From an uncultured Veillonella sp. (GTDB taxonomy: Bacteria > Bacillota > Negativicutes > Veillonellales > Veillonellaceae): 62,484 nt of DNA. The notes beneath the pieces are model-generated. The model made no database searches. It was given only the letters and a program-made list of their open reading frames with translations, and was not told the origin of the DNA. Both the position numbers and the translations under genes were made by a program. This document shows positions 51,253 through 59,770 of this stretch, piece after piece; position 1 is the first letter of the stretch, and each line of letters starts with the position of its first letter. Location: contig USQK01000002.1 in NCBI GenBank assembly GCA_900556785.1, forward strand, positions 1-62,484, written 5' to 3'.

Positions 51253-51360
51253 AGATAGTCAGACGAGTGGAAACGTCGGGCGCATCTCGAAAATCAAAAT
51301 ACTTAGGAAATGGCCTTTCTGTTTACTTAGCTACCATGCGGTAACGGAGGGCTATTTGCT
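51253..51360 (+). ncRNA. Antisense RNA of type I module D
   Basis: Promoter TTGACG (51218-51223)-17-TATAAT (51241-51246). The 5' stem (GACGAG..CGTC) and terminator hairpin (TGGCC...GGCTA) are kept with several base changes relative to modules A-C. The 3' arm covers the toxin stop codon. Confidence 0.7.
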
Positions 51361-51453
51361 TTTTGTAAGGCAAATAAGGGCTACCAGTGCTCCAAAAGCA
51401 ATGACAATAGCCAGTACTTGTAAAAGGAGCATGATTATTTCATAATCACTCAT
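51352..51453 (-). CDS. Holin-like type I toxin peptide, module D
   Basis: The 33-residue peptide starts MSDYEIIMLLLQVLAIVIAF, then GALVALICLTKSK, closest to module B. The minus-strand promoter TTGTAT (51543-51538)-17-TATAAT (51520-51515) is kept even though the sequence just beyond the -10 differs from the other copies. The hairpin at the ribosome site (51463-51486) is kept. Selection appears to act on promoter, hairpin and peptide core. Confidence 0.7.
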   Translation of the reverse strand: MSDYEIIMLLLQVLAIVIAFGALVALICLTKSK

Positions 51454-51580
51454 AGGCTTATCCCTCCCTTCGATGACGAAGAGAGGCCCAACCTCGTCTA
51501 ACTATCCTAATGTTATTATATGACGAACTAATATACGATACAATAAGGAACGAATAATAGAAATATATAGATAAACACTG

Positions 51581-51611
51581 AAAAGACCGCACCCCAAGGT
51601 ACGGTCTTTTT
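51581..51611. terminator. Terminator after the long secreted gene at 51613
   Basis: AAAAGACCG(C)ACC / GGTACGGTCTTTTT, directly after the stop codon. Confidence 0.8.
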
Positions 51612-51612
51612 C

Positions 51613-52839
51613 TTATTTCTTTAGCTTCTTTTCTATCTTGCTTCTTAACTGGTTAGCGTTTTTAAAGTCTAAGTATTCCATCATATTACGTAACTTTAGA
51701 TGATTGTATTTAGTTTTACCATCTTTATACGACAATACCATAACATAGGAGTATTCATTATCTTGTATCAAATGGAGTATACGTGATAGCTTACCAGGAT
51801 TGTATTGATCCATGATATAGGTAGGAACACCATTATTCAACACCATCGCAGATTGGATTGGTACATTTTGTAACAATAATTTAGAGGATCTATAGATAAG
51901 ATCTTTAAAAACACGTTTAGGATATGCAACCATTGGATGATCTTTTATCTGTATAGGACCTCTTGTTACAACCAGCCGCATGTCTGGCCCTACATATACA
52001 CGACCTTCTGCATGTGGCCCCTCTTTCATTTCTGATTGTAACTGCATACCCTTAGGCAAGCGATATGTTACATTCCCCCATGTAACAGCATCACTTGTAC
52101 CATCTACATCATCTATTGGCTGTAGTGATGGTATTACAAAATTAGCCATTGTACTCTCTACCTTAGTAGTAATTGGGTGATTTATATGGCCAAGCGCTGC
52201 CACATAATTGTGGTTTGGTTGTTTATCAAACGTAACAGCAGCCAACATTAAAGGCGTATTCTCACCATAATATTTATCTGTTATACTCCAATACCCTTTC
52301 GTAATACCAGGATAATTAAACGCACCCTTTTGTTTAGCCGATTTATAGGCTGCATCATCTACAAAGCTTTCACTAAAACTAACAAGCCCAGTAATAGCAC
52401 TGTTTTCACCGGCAAAAGAAGCTATCCCATCCTTCTTATGAGATTCCTTATAAAAACTTCCAGTAACACCAATAGGCACGGTCATTTTAGCCCGATGCTC
52501 ACCTTCGTGTAGCAAGATAACCGTAGATTCATGAGAAGATATATCCATAGATTTATCATGTGCTTTTTTCCAACGTTCTGCGTCTTCTACATTCCTTTTA
52601 TTCTCTTGAACCTGCTTATCTAACATTTCATATATGTGCTTGCGCGCTAAAATAATTGCACTCGCATTAGCATTCAGAGCTTCACCATAACGATAGTTCT
52701 GATACGCATTATCTGGAATACTTGCATCAGCCCCTGGCACAGGTGGTTGCCCTTCAGGAACAGTGTACTGCGCCGCATCAATAGGCATGGTGAAAGCAAG
52801 TGCTATAGCCAAACCCAACAATGTACTTTTTAGTTTCAT
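51613..52839 (-). CDS. Long secreted array protein (family 2), copy 3
   Basis: The 408-residue protein has a signal peptide (MKLKSTLLGLAIALAFTMPI) and the family start YTVPEGQPPVPGADASIPDN. It shares VIPSLQPIDDVDGTSDAVTW, VTYRLPKGMQL, VLNNGVPTYIMDQYNPGKLS and NHLKLRNMMEYLDFKNANQL with the other copies. It is the most divergent copy at the N-terminus. ATG 52839 is chosen for GAGAGGTG before it. Monocistronic, with a dyad upstream and module D downstream. Confidence 0.8.
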   Translation of the reverse strand: MKLKSTLLGLAIALAFTMPIDAAQYTVPEGQPPVPGADASIPDNAYQNYRYGEALNANASAIILARKHIYEMLDKQVQENKRNVEDAERWKKAHDKSMDISSHESTVILLHEGEHRAKMTVPIGVTGSFYKESHKKDGIASFAGENSAITGLVSFSESFVDDAAYKSAKQKGAFNYPGITKGYWSITDKYYGENTPLMLAAVTFDKQPNHNYVAALGHINHPITTKVESTMANFVIPSLQPIDDVDGTSDAVTWGNVTYRLPKGMQLQSEMKEGPHAEGRVYVGPDMRLVVTRGPIQIKDHPMVAYPKRVFKDLIYRSSKLLLQNVPIQSAMVLNNGVPTYIMDQYNPGKLSRILHLIQDNEYSYVMVLSYKDGKTKYNHLKLRNMMEYLDFKNANQLRSKIEKKLKK

Positions 52840-52860
52840 ACAACACCTCTCAAACAATAA

Positions 52861-52913
52861 TAGGCACGTTCTCTCATTAGTATAAGTATACTATATCCTC
52901 GAGAACATGCCTA
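52861..52913. promoter_or_regulatory. Array dyad 5 with different arms
   Basis: GGCACGTTCTC and GAGAACATGCC are arms around the same centre (ATAAGTATACTAT). The arm sequence differs from dyads 2 and 4 but stays complementary, which suggests that symmetry itself is selected. Confidence 0.55.
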
Positions 52914-52976
52914 TGTATGGTCCAAGCGTAAAGCTTAACTATTATATAACTTATGTGACTATTATAAATACTACAA

Positions 52977-54164
52977 TTACTGTAATTTTTGTAACGCTGC
53001 TTTAATTTCGTTTACTTCAGCCCGTAGTTCTTCGTTGTCTGCGCGCAGTGATGCATTGTCAGCTTGTAGGTCTTTGATTTGTTTCGCCATTTCAAAGCGG
53101 CTTGTTTTAAGTGTCGGATCTTGTTCGCCCACTTTGAAAGAAGCACCGATGTTAAACATGCTTTCACCACCAACGGTAACGCCAGCGTGAACCATGGAGT
53201 TTTCGTTCGGCTGATAGGACGCACCAATAGCACCAGCCGTGGAGTGTTTATAGTGGCCCAAGCTAGTGGCAAAGGACCATTTATCGTTTGGATTGTAGTC
53301 GAGATAATGGAGGCCCGCTAGTGCCGCAGAGGCAGCGCCAACCTTGGAGACCTGACGATCCGTATAGGACTTGGCGTTATTAAGCACCTTGTCACCAATG
53401 TTAACCGTATTATTTTCGAGCGTAGAAATGCGATTCGTATTATTGTCCACCTGCGTTTTCACTTCGTGCAACTGACTACCGTTGATAGCATCAGTAGACG
53501 TCTTGGAAACCTCGCCCTTAGACACATTTACGATTTTATTATTCCCATTATCGAGGCCTTTGTTAGTGAGAGACACCGTTTTCTCATTATCATGGTCCCC
53601 ATCAGTAGTCGTGATGGTCACCCCGTTATACCCATAATTCGTATTGTATTCAGTGCTGTTCTCATTATCATAGTGCACAATCTTCGTGCCATCTGTACTG
53701 AGCTCAGACTTATCACCACTTTGTACATTGCTCATGGTAAAAGTTTTAGGCTCCATCTGAGCCATGTATTTATTTTCTTTTCGATCGAGGATGGCCAAAC
53801 CATAATCCTCTAACCAAACGAGCTCATGAGTGCCGTTATACATATCAAAGTAACCCGCACCAATACGCGAATGACGATCATCAGGATGGCCAGCATTCTC
53901 TTCTACCGTATCACTAATAGATATACCATCAGATTCGATGCGAATACCATGGTTAATATCACCACCAGAACCTATAAACGTCCCTTGGTATGTAGGATAA
54001 TTCGTCATCGAAATTTCATAATTCGTAGAACCATCCGCATTCGTACTCGTATTCACCAACAAATTCTCACTATTTGTAGAAACAGTAGAATCCGCATGAA
54101 CCGTTAAACCATTCATACTCAACACAGACACAACACCGGCTAATACTAACAACTTCTTATTCAT
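52977..54164 (-). CDS. YadA-type trimeric autotransporter with a C-terminal coiled-coil extension
   Basis: The 395-residue surface adhesin has a signal peptide (NKKLLVLAGVVSVLSMNGLT, cleavage near VHA) and a short passenger domain to about residue 215. A neck with TDAINGSQLHEVKTQVDNNT follows, then a YadA anchor (KVGAASAALAGLHYLDYNPN, four strands ending MFNIGASFKVG). Trimeric autotransporters normally end with the last strand. Here about 45 residues follow, forming a clear heptad coiled coil (EMAKQIKDLQADNASLRADN onward, ending ALQKLQ) that should lie in the periplasm. AGGGGAA precedes ATG 54164. It is a candidate adhesin of the outer membrane. Confidence 0.88.
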   Translation of the reverse strand: MNKKLLVLAGVVSVLSMNGLTVHADSTVSTNSENLLVNTSTNADGSTNYEISMTNYPTYQGTFIGSGGDINHGIRIESDGISISDTVEENAGHPDDRHSRIGAGYFDMYNGTHELVWLEDYGLAILDRKENKYMAQMEPKTFTMSNVQSGDKSELSTDGTKIVHYDNENSTEYNTNYGYNGVTITTTDGDHDNEKTVSLTNKGLDNGNNKIVNVSKGEVSKTSTDAINGSQLHEVKTQVDNNTNRISTLENNTVNIGDKVLNNAKSYTDRQVSKVGAASAALAGLHYLDYNPNDKWSFATSLGHYKHSTAGAIGASYQPNENSMVHAGVTVGGESMFNIGASFKVGEQDPTLKTSRFEMAKQIKDLQADNASLRADNEELRAEVNEIKAALQKLQ

Positions 54165-54349
54165 GATTATTCCCCTGAATTCATAGTAAAACATTAGCCA
54201 TACAATCCCTTATAGTATGGTCTAACGAACTATACACATATAAATACCAATAGTAACCTAAATTTTCACAATATACTACAATTATAAGCTTAGCTTATTT
54301 TTATTTCAATGATTAACTTTGATAAACTTTCATTATTTATTCATTTTAA

Positions 54350-54388
54350 TAATAAAAAGACGCTCCCCTAAAAGAGCGTCTTTTTATT
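54350..54388. terminator. Terminator after the split gene at 54432
   Basis: AATAAAAAGACGCTC / GAGCGTCTTTTTATT with an eight-base loop; strong in both directions. Confidence 0.85.
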
Positions 54389-54390
54389 AC

Positions 54391-54440
54391 CTTACATATA
54401 CTTACATATACTTACATATACTTACATATACTTACATATA
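54391..54440. repeat. Five exact copies of a 10-bp tandem repeat
   Basis: CTTACATATA is repeated five times without variation. The last copy overlaps the final codons and stop of the gene at 54432, so copy-number change could alter its C-terminus. Confidence 0.85.
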
Positions 54441-56141
54441 TAGACAAATCATATGTGTATGGAAAAATTCTTTATAATCACCAATAGAGGAGAATGCCCC
54501 TTTATTCTCCTTTATAATAGACTCAAAATCAGGCTTCGTCACGACTACGACAGGTTGACTACTAGCTGCTGTAAGTTTTGTTTCAGTTATTGATGACTGA
54601 GTTCCGTTCCAGAGGCTGTTACATTTACTTTCATAGTAAGCCCAACAAGCTTGTGTATAGGCTTGTGTAACATAGGCCTTATCATAGTACTCTTGCGCTG
54701 AATCTAGATGACCAAGGGTTTCGTCGATTTGAGCCATCGTATAGAAAGCAAAAGTGGACCAACTATAATCACTTGGTACAGTCTCACGCCAATGTCTTGC
54801 CCTCTCAAAGCTAGTGTGTAAATCTTGCTTGATTCGTTCTGCCACCTCTCTATCTCCCATGTACATAGCGAGCACAGCCATATACTTAGCACATAAGCAT
54901 TCTGCGTAATAGTCTTGGAAATTTCGTTTACCATACATAGACCATAATTGGATCAACTCTTTCCATAAATTTTGGTCTAATTGATCTAGGTAGAAACGAT
55001 GGATGGCTTTCAAGAGAACTAAAAAATATACAATATCATTACTATTGAGTTCAGTATCTAAATCTAGCAAATCGTGTATTTGTCCATATGCCTTGAAAGG
55101 CATCTTGAAATATGGATGATCGATAGCCTGAACACGGTGCTCGTAGCTTTCACGATTATCTGTTTCAATATCATGATGCAACAATAAATACCGCAAACAT
55201 TCCAAATTAAAGACATTGTCCTGACAACTTACATCACAAATATAGTTATTGAAATAAGGCTCATGAACCAACGGCGCTTGCTCTTGTGCTGTAATGAGGT
55301 CTTGCAATAAATTCGAATAGGTATTATTTCCTGTGAAAGCATTCCCTAGCATGCGGTACCATTTAGATAATCGAGATACTCGCTGCACATACTCAGCCTG
55401 ACAAGAGTCAGGAGATTCGATATCTATCTCACCTATAGTTGCATCCAAAGTATCAACTATAGGCACAAGCGCTTCATAGTTTTGATATCGTCGAATAGCC
55501 TCATAACAAGCATCTAGAAGGCAATATATACGTTCCAATACCGTCAACTGAGTTTCTACATGAGACAATAGTCCTACACAGGCATTCTCAGTACTAGTTA
55601 TATCGCTCGTACAATCATCTTCTTTAATACCTATATGTATAAGCATTTTCTTTGCATTGCTCGTATAGGGCACCAAAAAATTAAAATACTCTATAGCTTT
55701 ATTCAAGCCAGGATATAAATCGACGCGTAGCTTTTCCTGAGATAGTTCTCTAACAAGATCATCCGCCAAAGGGCTTAGTATACGATATCTCACATAACCA
55801 AGTACGCCTTCATTTCCTTCCTCCCAGTAGTCGAGTCCCTCGCTGAATCTATCATACAGATTATAAATATAATCATGTAATAAACTATCAGCCCAGTCGT
55901 TGCTTTCATCATATACAGAAATGATAGCATCATTGGTCAAGTTCCTATAAAACCGATGAACAGGTTCACAAATTTTGCGGAAAAATGGATCTTTGGACAA
56001 TGTATCTAACTGCTCAGATTCTGTCTGACCATGCATGGTCTGCACCATATAAGCCCCCAATGCATCAGCAATCAGCAGAAACTCGGACCGGTTTGATTCA
56101 TCCATAGAATAGGTATTATCTAGGGCTTGAACTGCAATCAA
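54432..56141 (-). CDS. Downstream part of an interrupted gene, unknown function
   Basis: An open frame of 569 codons, mostly helical and rich in Tyr, Leu, Asp and Glu, without signal or membrane segments. It has no ribosome site at its first usable TTG (56141). It is in the same frame as the gene upstream: only one TAA (56178-56180) and 12 sense codons separate them. The most likely reading is one protein of about 763 residues split by a nonsense mutation. A TPR-like stretch lies near residue 490 (TMAQIDETLGHLDSAQEYYD). If translated alone, its start is uncertain. Not recognised. Confidence 0.5.
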   Translation of the reverse strand: MIAVQALDNTYSMDESNRSEFLLIADALGAYMVQTMHGQTESEQLDTLSKDPFFRKICEPVHRFYRNLTNDAIISVYDESNDWADSLLHDYIYNLYDRFSEGLDYWEEGNEGVLGYVRYRILSPLADDLVRELSQEKLRVDLYPGLNKAIEYFNFLVPYTSNAKKMLIHIGIKEDDCTSDITSTENACVGLLSHVETQLTVLERIYCLLDACYEAIRRYQNYEALVPIVDTLDATIGEIDIESPDSCQAEYVQRVSRLSKWYRMLGNAFTGNNTYSNLLQDLITAQEQAPLVHEPYFNNYICDVSCQDNVFNLECLRYLLLHHDIETDNRESYEHRVQAIDHPYFKMPFKAYGQIHDLLDLDTELNSNDIVYFLVLLKAIHRFYLDQLDQNLWKELIQLWSMYGKRNFQDYYAECLCAKYMAVLAMYMGDREVAERIKQDLHTSFERARHWRETVPSDYSWSTFAFYTMAQIDETLGHLDSAQEYYDKAYVTQAYTQACWAYYESKCNSLWNGTQSSITETKLTAASSQPVVVVTKPDFESIIKENKGAFSSIGDYKEFFHTHMICLYM

Positions 56142-56177
56142 CTCAGGTAAATAATATCTATCAACGCGATTTATTGC

Positions 56178-56723
56178 TTAATGAATGGTATAACACCGCA
56201 AAGGAGTGGTAATACGCTGTGCTCCTGCTGCCATTCCAAAAATTCCACTCCTACCATATAAAGACTCTATTAAATATCCCACCATATGGTCAGATAAGTA
56301 AAGCATCCCATTCGTATTTCCATAATTGCGTTGGAATAGTAAATCTCGTCCTCGCACGCTCTTATACAAGGCATGGACATTGTAACGCCCTCTTCTCTTT
56401 GCTGAAAGTAGCTCCTCACCTTTATAGGTACCATCTAGCATAAACTCAGGCAAAGCCTTTACGAACTCATCTCGTAATTCGTTATACGGTTTACCATGTT
56501 CTGCGCAAAGAGCGATTATAAAGGCTCGAATCCGTTCATGCTCTAGCTCAATCTCAGGTCCATTATCCGTAATATCATCGCCCTCTTCAAAAGGCAAAAT
56601 ATCATCCGTACTATACTCCAAAGCATTTATAAACGTAATCCCTTCCTTGCCCTCTACAAGAGGGAACAATGATGGTCGAATTTCATCGAATATGCCTGTC
56701 GTCGTAATTGTTACATTATACAT
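56178..56723 (-). CDS. Upstream part of an interrupted gene, unknown function
   Basis: The 181-residue product begins MYNVTITTTGIFDEIRPSLF and has an acidic middle segment (EEGDDITDNGPEIELEHERI). It ends RITTPLRCYTIH at a TAA, after which the same frame continues for 12 sense codons into the 569-codon region. It contains DLLFQRNYGNTNGMLYLSDH near residue 128. No signal peptide or membrane segment is seen, so it is cytoplasmic. A weak AAAGGATG lies upstream. The family is not recognised. Probably a truncated product. Confidence 0.55.
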   Translation of the reverse strand: MYNVTITTTGIFDEIRPSLFPLVEGKEGITFINALEYSTDDILPFEEGDDITDNGPEIELEHERIRAFIIALCAEHGKPYNELRDEFVKALPEFMLDGTYKGEELLSAKRRGRYNVHALYKSVRGRDLLFQRNYGNTNGMLYLSDHMVGYLIESLYGRSGIFGMAAGAQRITTPLRCYTIH

Positions 56724-56819
56724 ACAACATCCTTTTACTATAAAACTATGTATACACTAAGAACGATACGTAATATATACCTATTGTAACACTAAAAAAT
56801 AGTGCGAATATAGCATAGA

Positions 56820-56853
56820 AAAGGGCTCTACCTCAAAATAAGGTAGAGCCTTT
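56820..56853. terminator. Terminator of the secreted protein gene at 56875
   Basis: AAAGGGCTCTACCT-CAAAATA-AGGTAGAGCCTTT, a strong stem just after the stop codon. Confidence 0.8.
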
Positions 56854-56874
56854 AGTTAATTGTAACTTACATCA

Positions 56875-57606
56875 TTATGTGTTATAAACGGTCAATGAAA
56901 CCTCTTTACCTCCAAAGAATATGTATTCACCGTGACCGATAGAGAATGGTCCTTGGTATTTATCTTTTGAAAGTTCAGACGGGATTCTACTAAATTGATA
57001 GAAGTTGTAATAATCTAACATTGATGAATCGATACTCAATCCAGATTTTGCAAAACGAGCATCTTTACCAGTAAGAGTAATAACGGTAACCATATTATGC
57101 TCAGTCACTATCTTAAGGCCTAGATTAGTATATATTAATGTTTCACGACTATACATTTTTTCAATGGAACTTGGTGTGCCTAGTAAATCAATAACTGCTT
57201 GTCGATTCATACCTAAATAAACGCCATGAACAGATTCATAATGCTCTTTTTGTAGTTGATTGGTTAATTGATCTTTTTTATTCATGATTAAGGTCTTATG
57301 CTCACCATTCCCTAACCATTGCAAATGAATAGCTTTTCTACCTTGAGCCTCTTGAATAATAAAAACTCCTGCACCAGGATAGCCACCTACAAAATCAGCA
57401 CCATCAACAATACGGCAACCATTAATATATCCATTAGAAATGCTCAATACCTTATTACCACTAGCATCATACCAATCACCTGCAACCTTTTGAGACGCAC
57501 GAATAACACTGTCTAATGGAACTTGAGCTGCTTTAATAGTTAATGCAGAAAACAAGCACATAATACTAAAACACATACACACAAACAATCTAAACTTTGA
57601 TTTCAT
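56875..57606 (-). CDS. Secreted protein with a SmpA/OmlA-like segment, unknown
   Basis: The 243-residue protein has a signal peptide (FRLFVCMCFSIMCLFSALTI, cleavage near KAA). The central HGVYLGMNRQAVIDLLGTPS is typical of BamE/SmpA-like folds, where a start helix follows a GM-x-xxxVxxxLGxP motif. The preceding part (VAGDWYDASGNKVLSISNGY) and the Tyr-rich end are not recognised. It has no lipobox. Monocistronic with its own terminator. A periplasmic role is likely, but no function can be named. Confidence 0.75.
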   Translation of the reverse strand: MKSKFRLFVCMCFSIMCLFSALTIKAAQVPLDSVIRASQKVAGDWYDASGNKVLSISNGYINGCRIVDGADFVGGYPGAGVFIIQEAQGRKAIHLQWLGNGEHKTLIMNKKDQLTNQLQKEHYESVHGVYLGMNRQAVIDLLGTPSSIEKMYSRETLIYTNLGLKIVTEHNMVTVITLTGKDARFAKSGLSIDSSMLDYYNFYQFSRIPSELSKDKYQGPFSIGHGEYIFFGGKEVSLTVYNT

Positions 57607-57957
57607 ATCTAATCTCCCTAATCCCCATATCTGTAGATATCAAACAAGAATTAATCGAATCTTATAATCCCAACAGTACAAAACATAACACATTATTTAT
57701 CAACACTATACTACATACAGTTAAACAAATAATTATAAATATAAAACCCTCCTATAAAATGAATTGATAAACGTATAGAATTTCCAAAGGTAGCCGTAAT
57801 TTAATAACCTATAAAATATAAAAGAAAACTGTTATAAAGCAGTCTCCTCTTTTTATTTCTCTATTTTATACTCTATCTCTTATAATATTTGATCTATACC
57901 TCAAAGTATGATCTAATATTTATAAGAAAAGTATTTATTGTATACGGGGGTAGTAAT
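57607..57957. other. Divergent promoter region
   Basis: About 350 AT-rich bases between divergent genes. A hairpin with arms around AGAAAACTGTT and AGCAGTCTCCTCTTT lies at about 57822-57855, and TATAAT at 57881-57886 points toward the nuclease gene. No further gene seen. Confidence 0.4.
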
Positions 57958-59679
57958 ATGGGGATTATAAACTCAAATCTAACCAAATTAGGTTCTTTTT
58001 TAGGAAACGAGAAGCTTTACATTCCAGAATATCAACGGGGCTACTCTTGGGAAGAGACTCAACTAGATGACTTTTGGCAAGACTTGAAACAAATTTATGA
58101 AGAAAATACACATGATGAACACTTTCTTGGACAAGTTGTTATTCACAAAAACAAGGAAGATGGTAAGCGCTATATTATTGATGGCCAGCAACGTATCTCA
58201 ACCACAATTATCTTCCTAGATATTCTACGTACAAAATTTAAAGAAATTGCCGAATCAACAAACAATAATGATGCAAATGACGACTCAGAGGATATTAATG
58301 CTAAATATATTGGCCGCATATCGGAAAGCAAACGCGAGCAGTATTTATCTATGGGTGGTGTTGATAAAGAGTTCTTCTTTGAATATGTACAAAAACGTGG
58401 CGCCATTGATTATAGTGACAAAAAATTTGATAAAAAGAAACTTAAACCATCTAACTATAATATCTTCTATGCAAGTAAATTCTTTAATGGAAAGGTAAAT
58501 GAATTTCTTAAAGATAATGAGTCTAATCAATACAAAGCACTAAATAAACTATACCAAGCCTTAATCAATCAGTTTATTCTTATGACTGTTGAAACTGACG
58601 ATATCAATGAAGCGTATATAATCTTTGAATCGCTCAATGCGCGTGGTAAAGCACTAGAAACAGCAGACTTATTAAAGAATCATATTTTACGTGTAGCACA
58701 AAGTGACTTATCTAGCGCCACTGAAACCTGGAATACTATTATTGATAATCTTGATAATATAGATCCAACAAAATTTATTCGCTACTATTGGAACAGTACA
58801 AAGCGCTTTGCCCGAGAAAAAGATTTATTTAAAGAATTACGTACAGATATAAAAACACAATCTGATGTTAATACATTATTAGCAAATCTACGGTTTCTAT
58901 CTAAAGTATGTGCAGCAATACTACACCCTGACGACAACAAGGACTTTGATTTGACTGAGCTAAACGAACGTCTTATTGAGATGCAAAAACTAGATGCATC
59001 CTCATATATTCCTATAATCTTTGCCTTAAGATTACAAAACTACTCTGAAGAAGATATAAATGAGGTTTTGAAAGCGATAGAAACACTAGTAGTTCGTAAC
59101 TTTGTTGTTTCAGGACTTGTTGCAAATAAATATGAACTTGTATTTGCACAAATCGCTAAAAGTATTAGCGATAAAACTTGGCCACCTAATAGTGATAGCG
59201 CATCCAGTAAAAAGCCAACAAAAGATCATATTCTAAAAAAACTATATTCTCTTATGGTATCAGATGAGGAATTCATCAATAACTTCAAAATCTTCAACTC
59301 CAAGAAAAATGCCGTTATTCGCTATTTACTTCGTAAAATTAATAACTTTGACATTAATGAAACAAAAATTGTAGATGACTCAAACCGAGTTCATGTTGAA
59401 CATATTCTCCCTAAGAAGATTAATGATGAGTGGATCAACTTCAATGACGAAGACCACGAAACATACCTATGGCGTTTAGGTAACCTAACTCTATTAGGCC
59501 AAGAATATAACAACAGAGCTAAGAACAAAGGCTTTGATAAAAAGAAAGAAATCTATAAAAAATCTGAAATTAAAATGACTCGTGATCTTGTCTCCATTGA
59601 TGATTGGACTACTCTTACAATCGTAAAACGACAAGAAGACTTTGCTGAAATAGCACTAAGAATTTGGCCACGGAATTAA
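57958..59679 (+). CDS. DUF262/DUF1524 protein, GmrSD-type nuclease
   Basis: The 573-residue protein has an N-terminal DUF262 domain (YIPEYQRGYSWEETQLDDFW near residue 24; RYIIDGQQRISTTIIFLD near 78; FESLNARGKALETADLLKNH near 230). The C-terminal DUF1524 domain has VHVEHILPKKIND near 480 and WRLGNLTLLGQEYNNRAKNK near 510, a His-Asn nuclease core. GmrSD is a type IV restriction system that uses NTP and cuts modified phage DNA. ATG 57958 is chosen because CGGGGG and a 7-base gap precede it and the product then begins GIINSNLTKLGSFL. It lies next to a KAP NTPase in a likely defence region. Confidence 0.9.
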   Translation: MGIINSNLTKLGSFLGNEKLYIPEYQRGYSWEETQLDDFWQDLKQIYEENTHDEHFLGQVVIHKNKEDGKRYIIDGQQRISTTIIFLDILRTKFKEIAESTNNNDANDDSEDINAKYIGRISESKREQYLSMGGVDKEFFFEYVQKRGAIDYSDKKFDKKKLKPSNYNIFYASKFFNGKVNEFLKDNESNQYKALNKLYQALINQFILMTVETDDINEAYIIFESLNARGKALETADLLKNHILRVAQSDLSSATETWNTIIDNLDNIDPTKFIRYYWNSTKRFAREKDLFKELRTDIKTQSDVNTLLANLRFLSKVCAAILHPDDNKDFDLTELNERLIEMQKLDASSYIPIIFALRLQNYSEEDINEVLKAIETLVVRNFVVSGLVANKYELVFAQIAKSISDKTWPPNSDSASSKKPTKDHILKKLYSLMVSDEEFINNFKIFNSKKNAVIRYLLRKINNFDINETKIVDDSNRVHVEHILPKKINDEWINFNDEDHETYLWRLGNLTLLGQEYNNRAKNKGFDKKKEIYKKSEIKMTRDLVSIDDWTTLTIVKRQEDFAEIALRIWPRN

Positions 59680-59712
59680 GCAATACAGAAAGTCTTATCT
59701 CAAAAATGTTTT

Positions 59713-59750
59713 AAAAAACCAGTACTACTTTTTATTAGTACTGGTTTTTT
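59713..59750. terminator. Bidirectional terminator between the nuclease and KAP genes
   Basis: AAAAAACCAGTACTA / TAGTACTGGTTTTTT with a short T-rich loop; it separates two convergent genes. Confidence 0.9.
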
Positions 59751-59770
59751 AATATGCCATATAAAATTAT

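Noticed and set aside
54391..54440. Possible CRISPR or attachment site
   Set aside because: It is a simple 10-bp tandem repeat without spacers, and no integrase is nearby.
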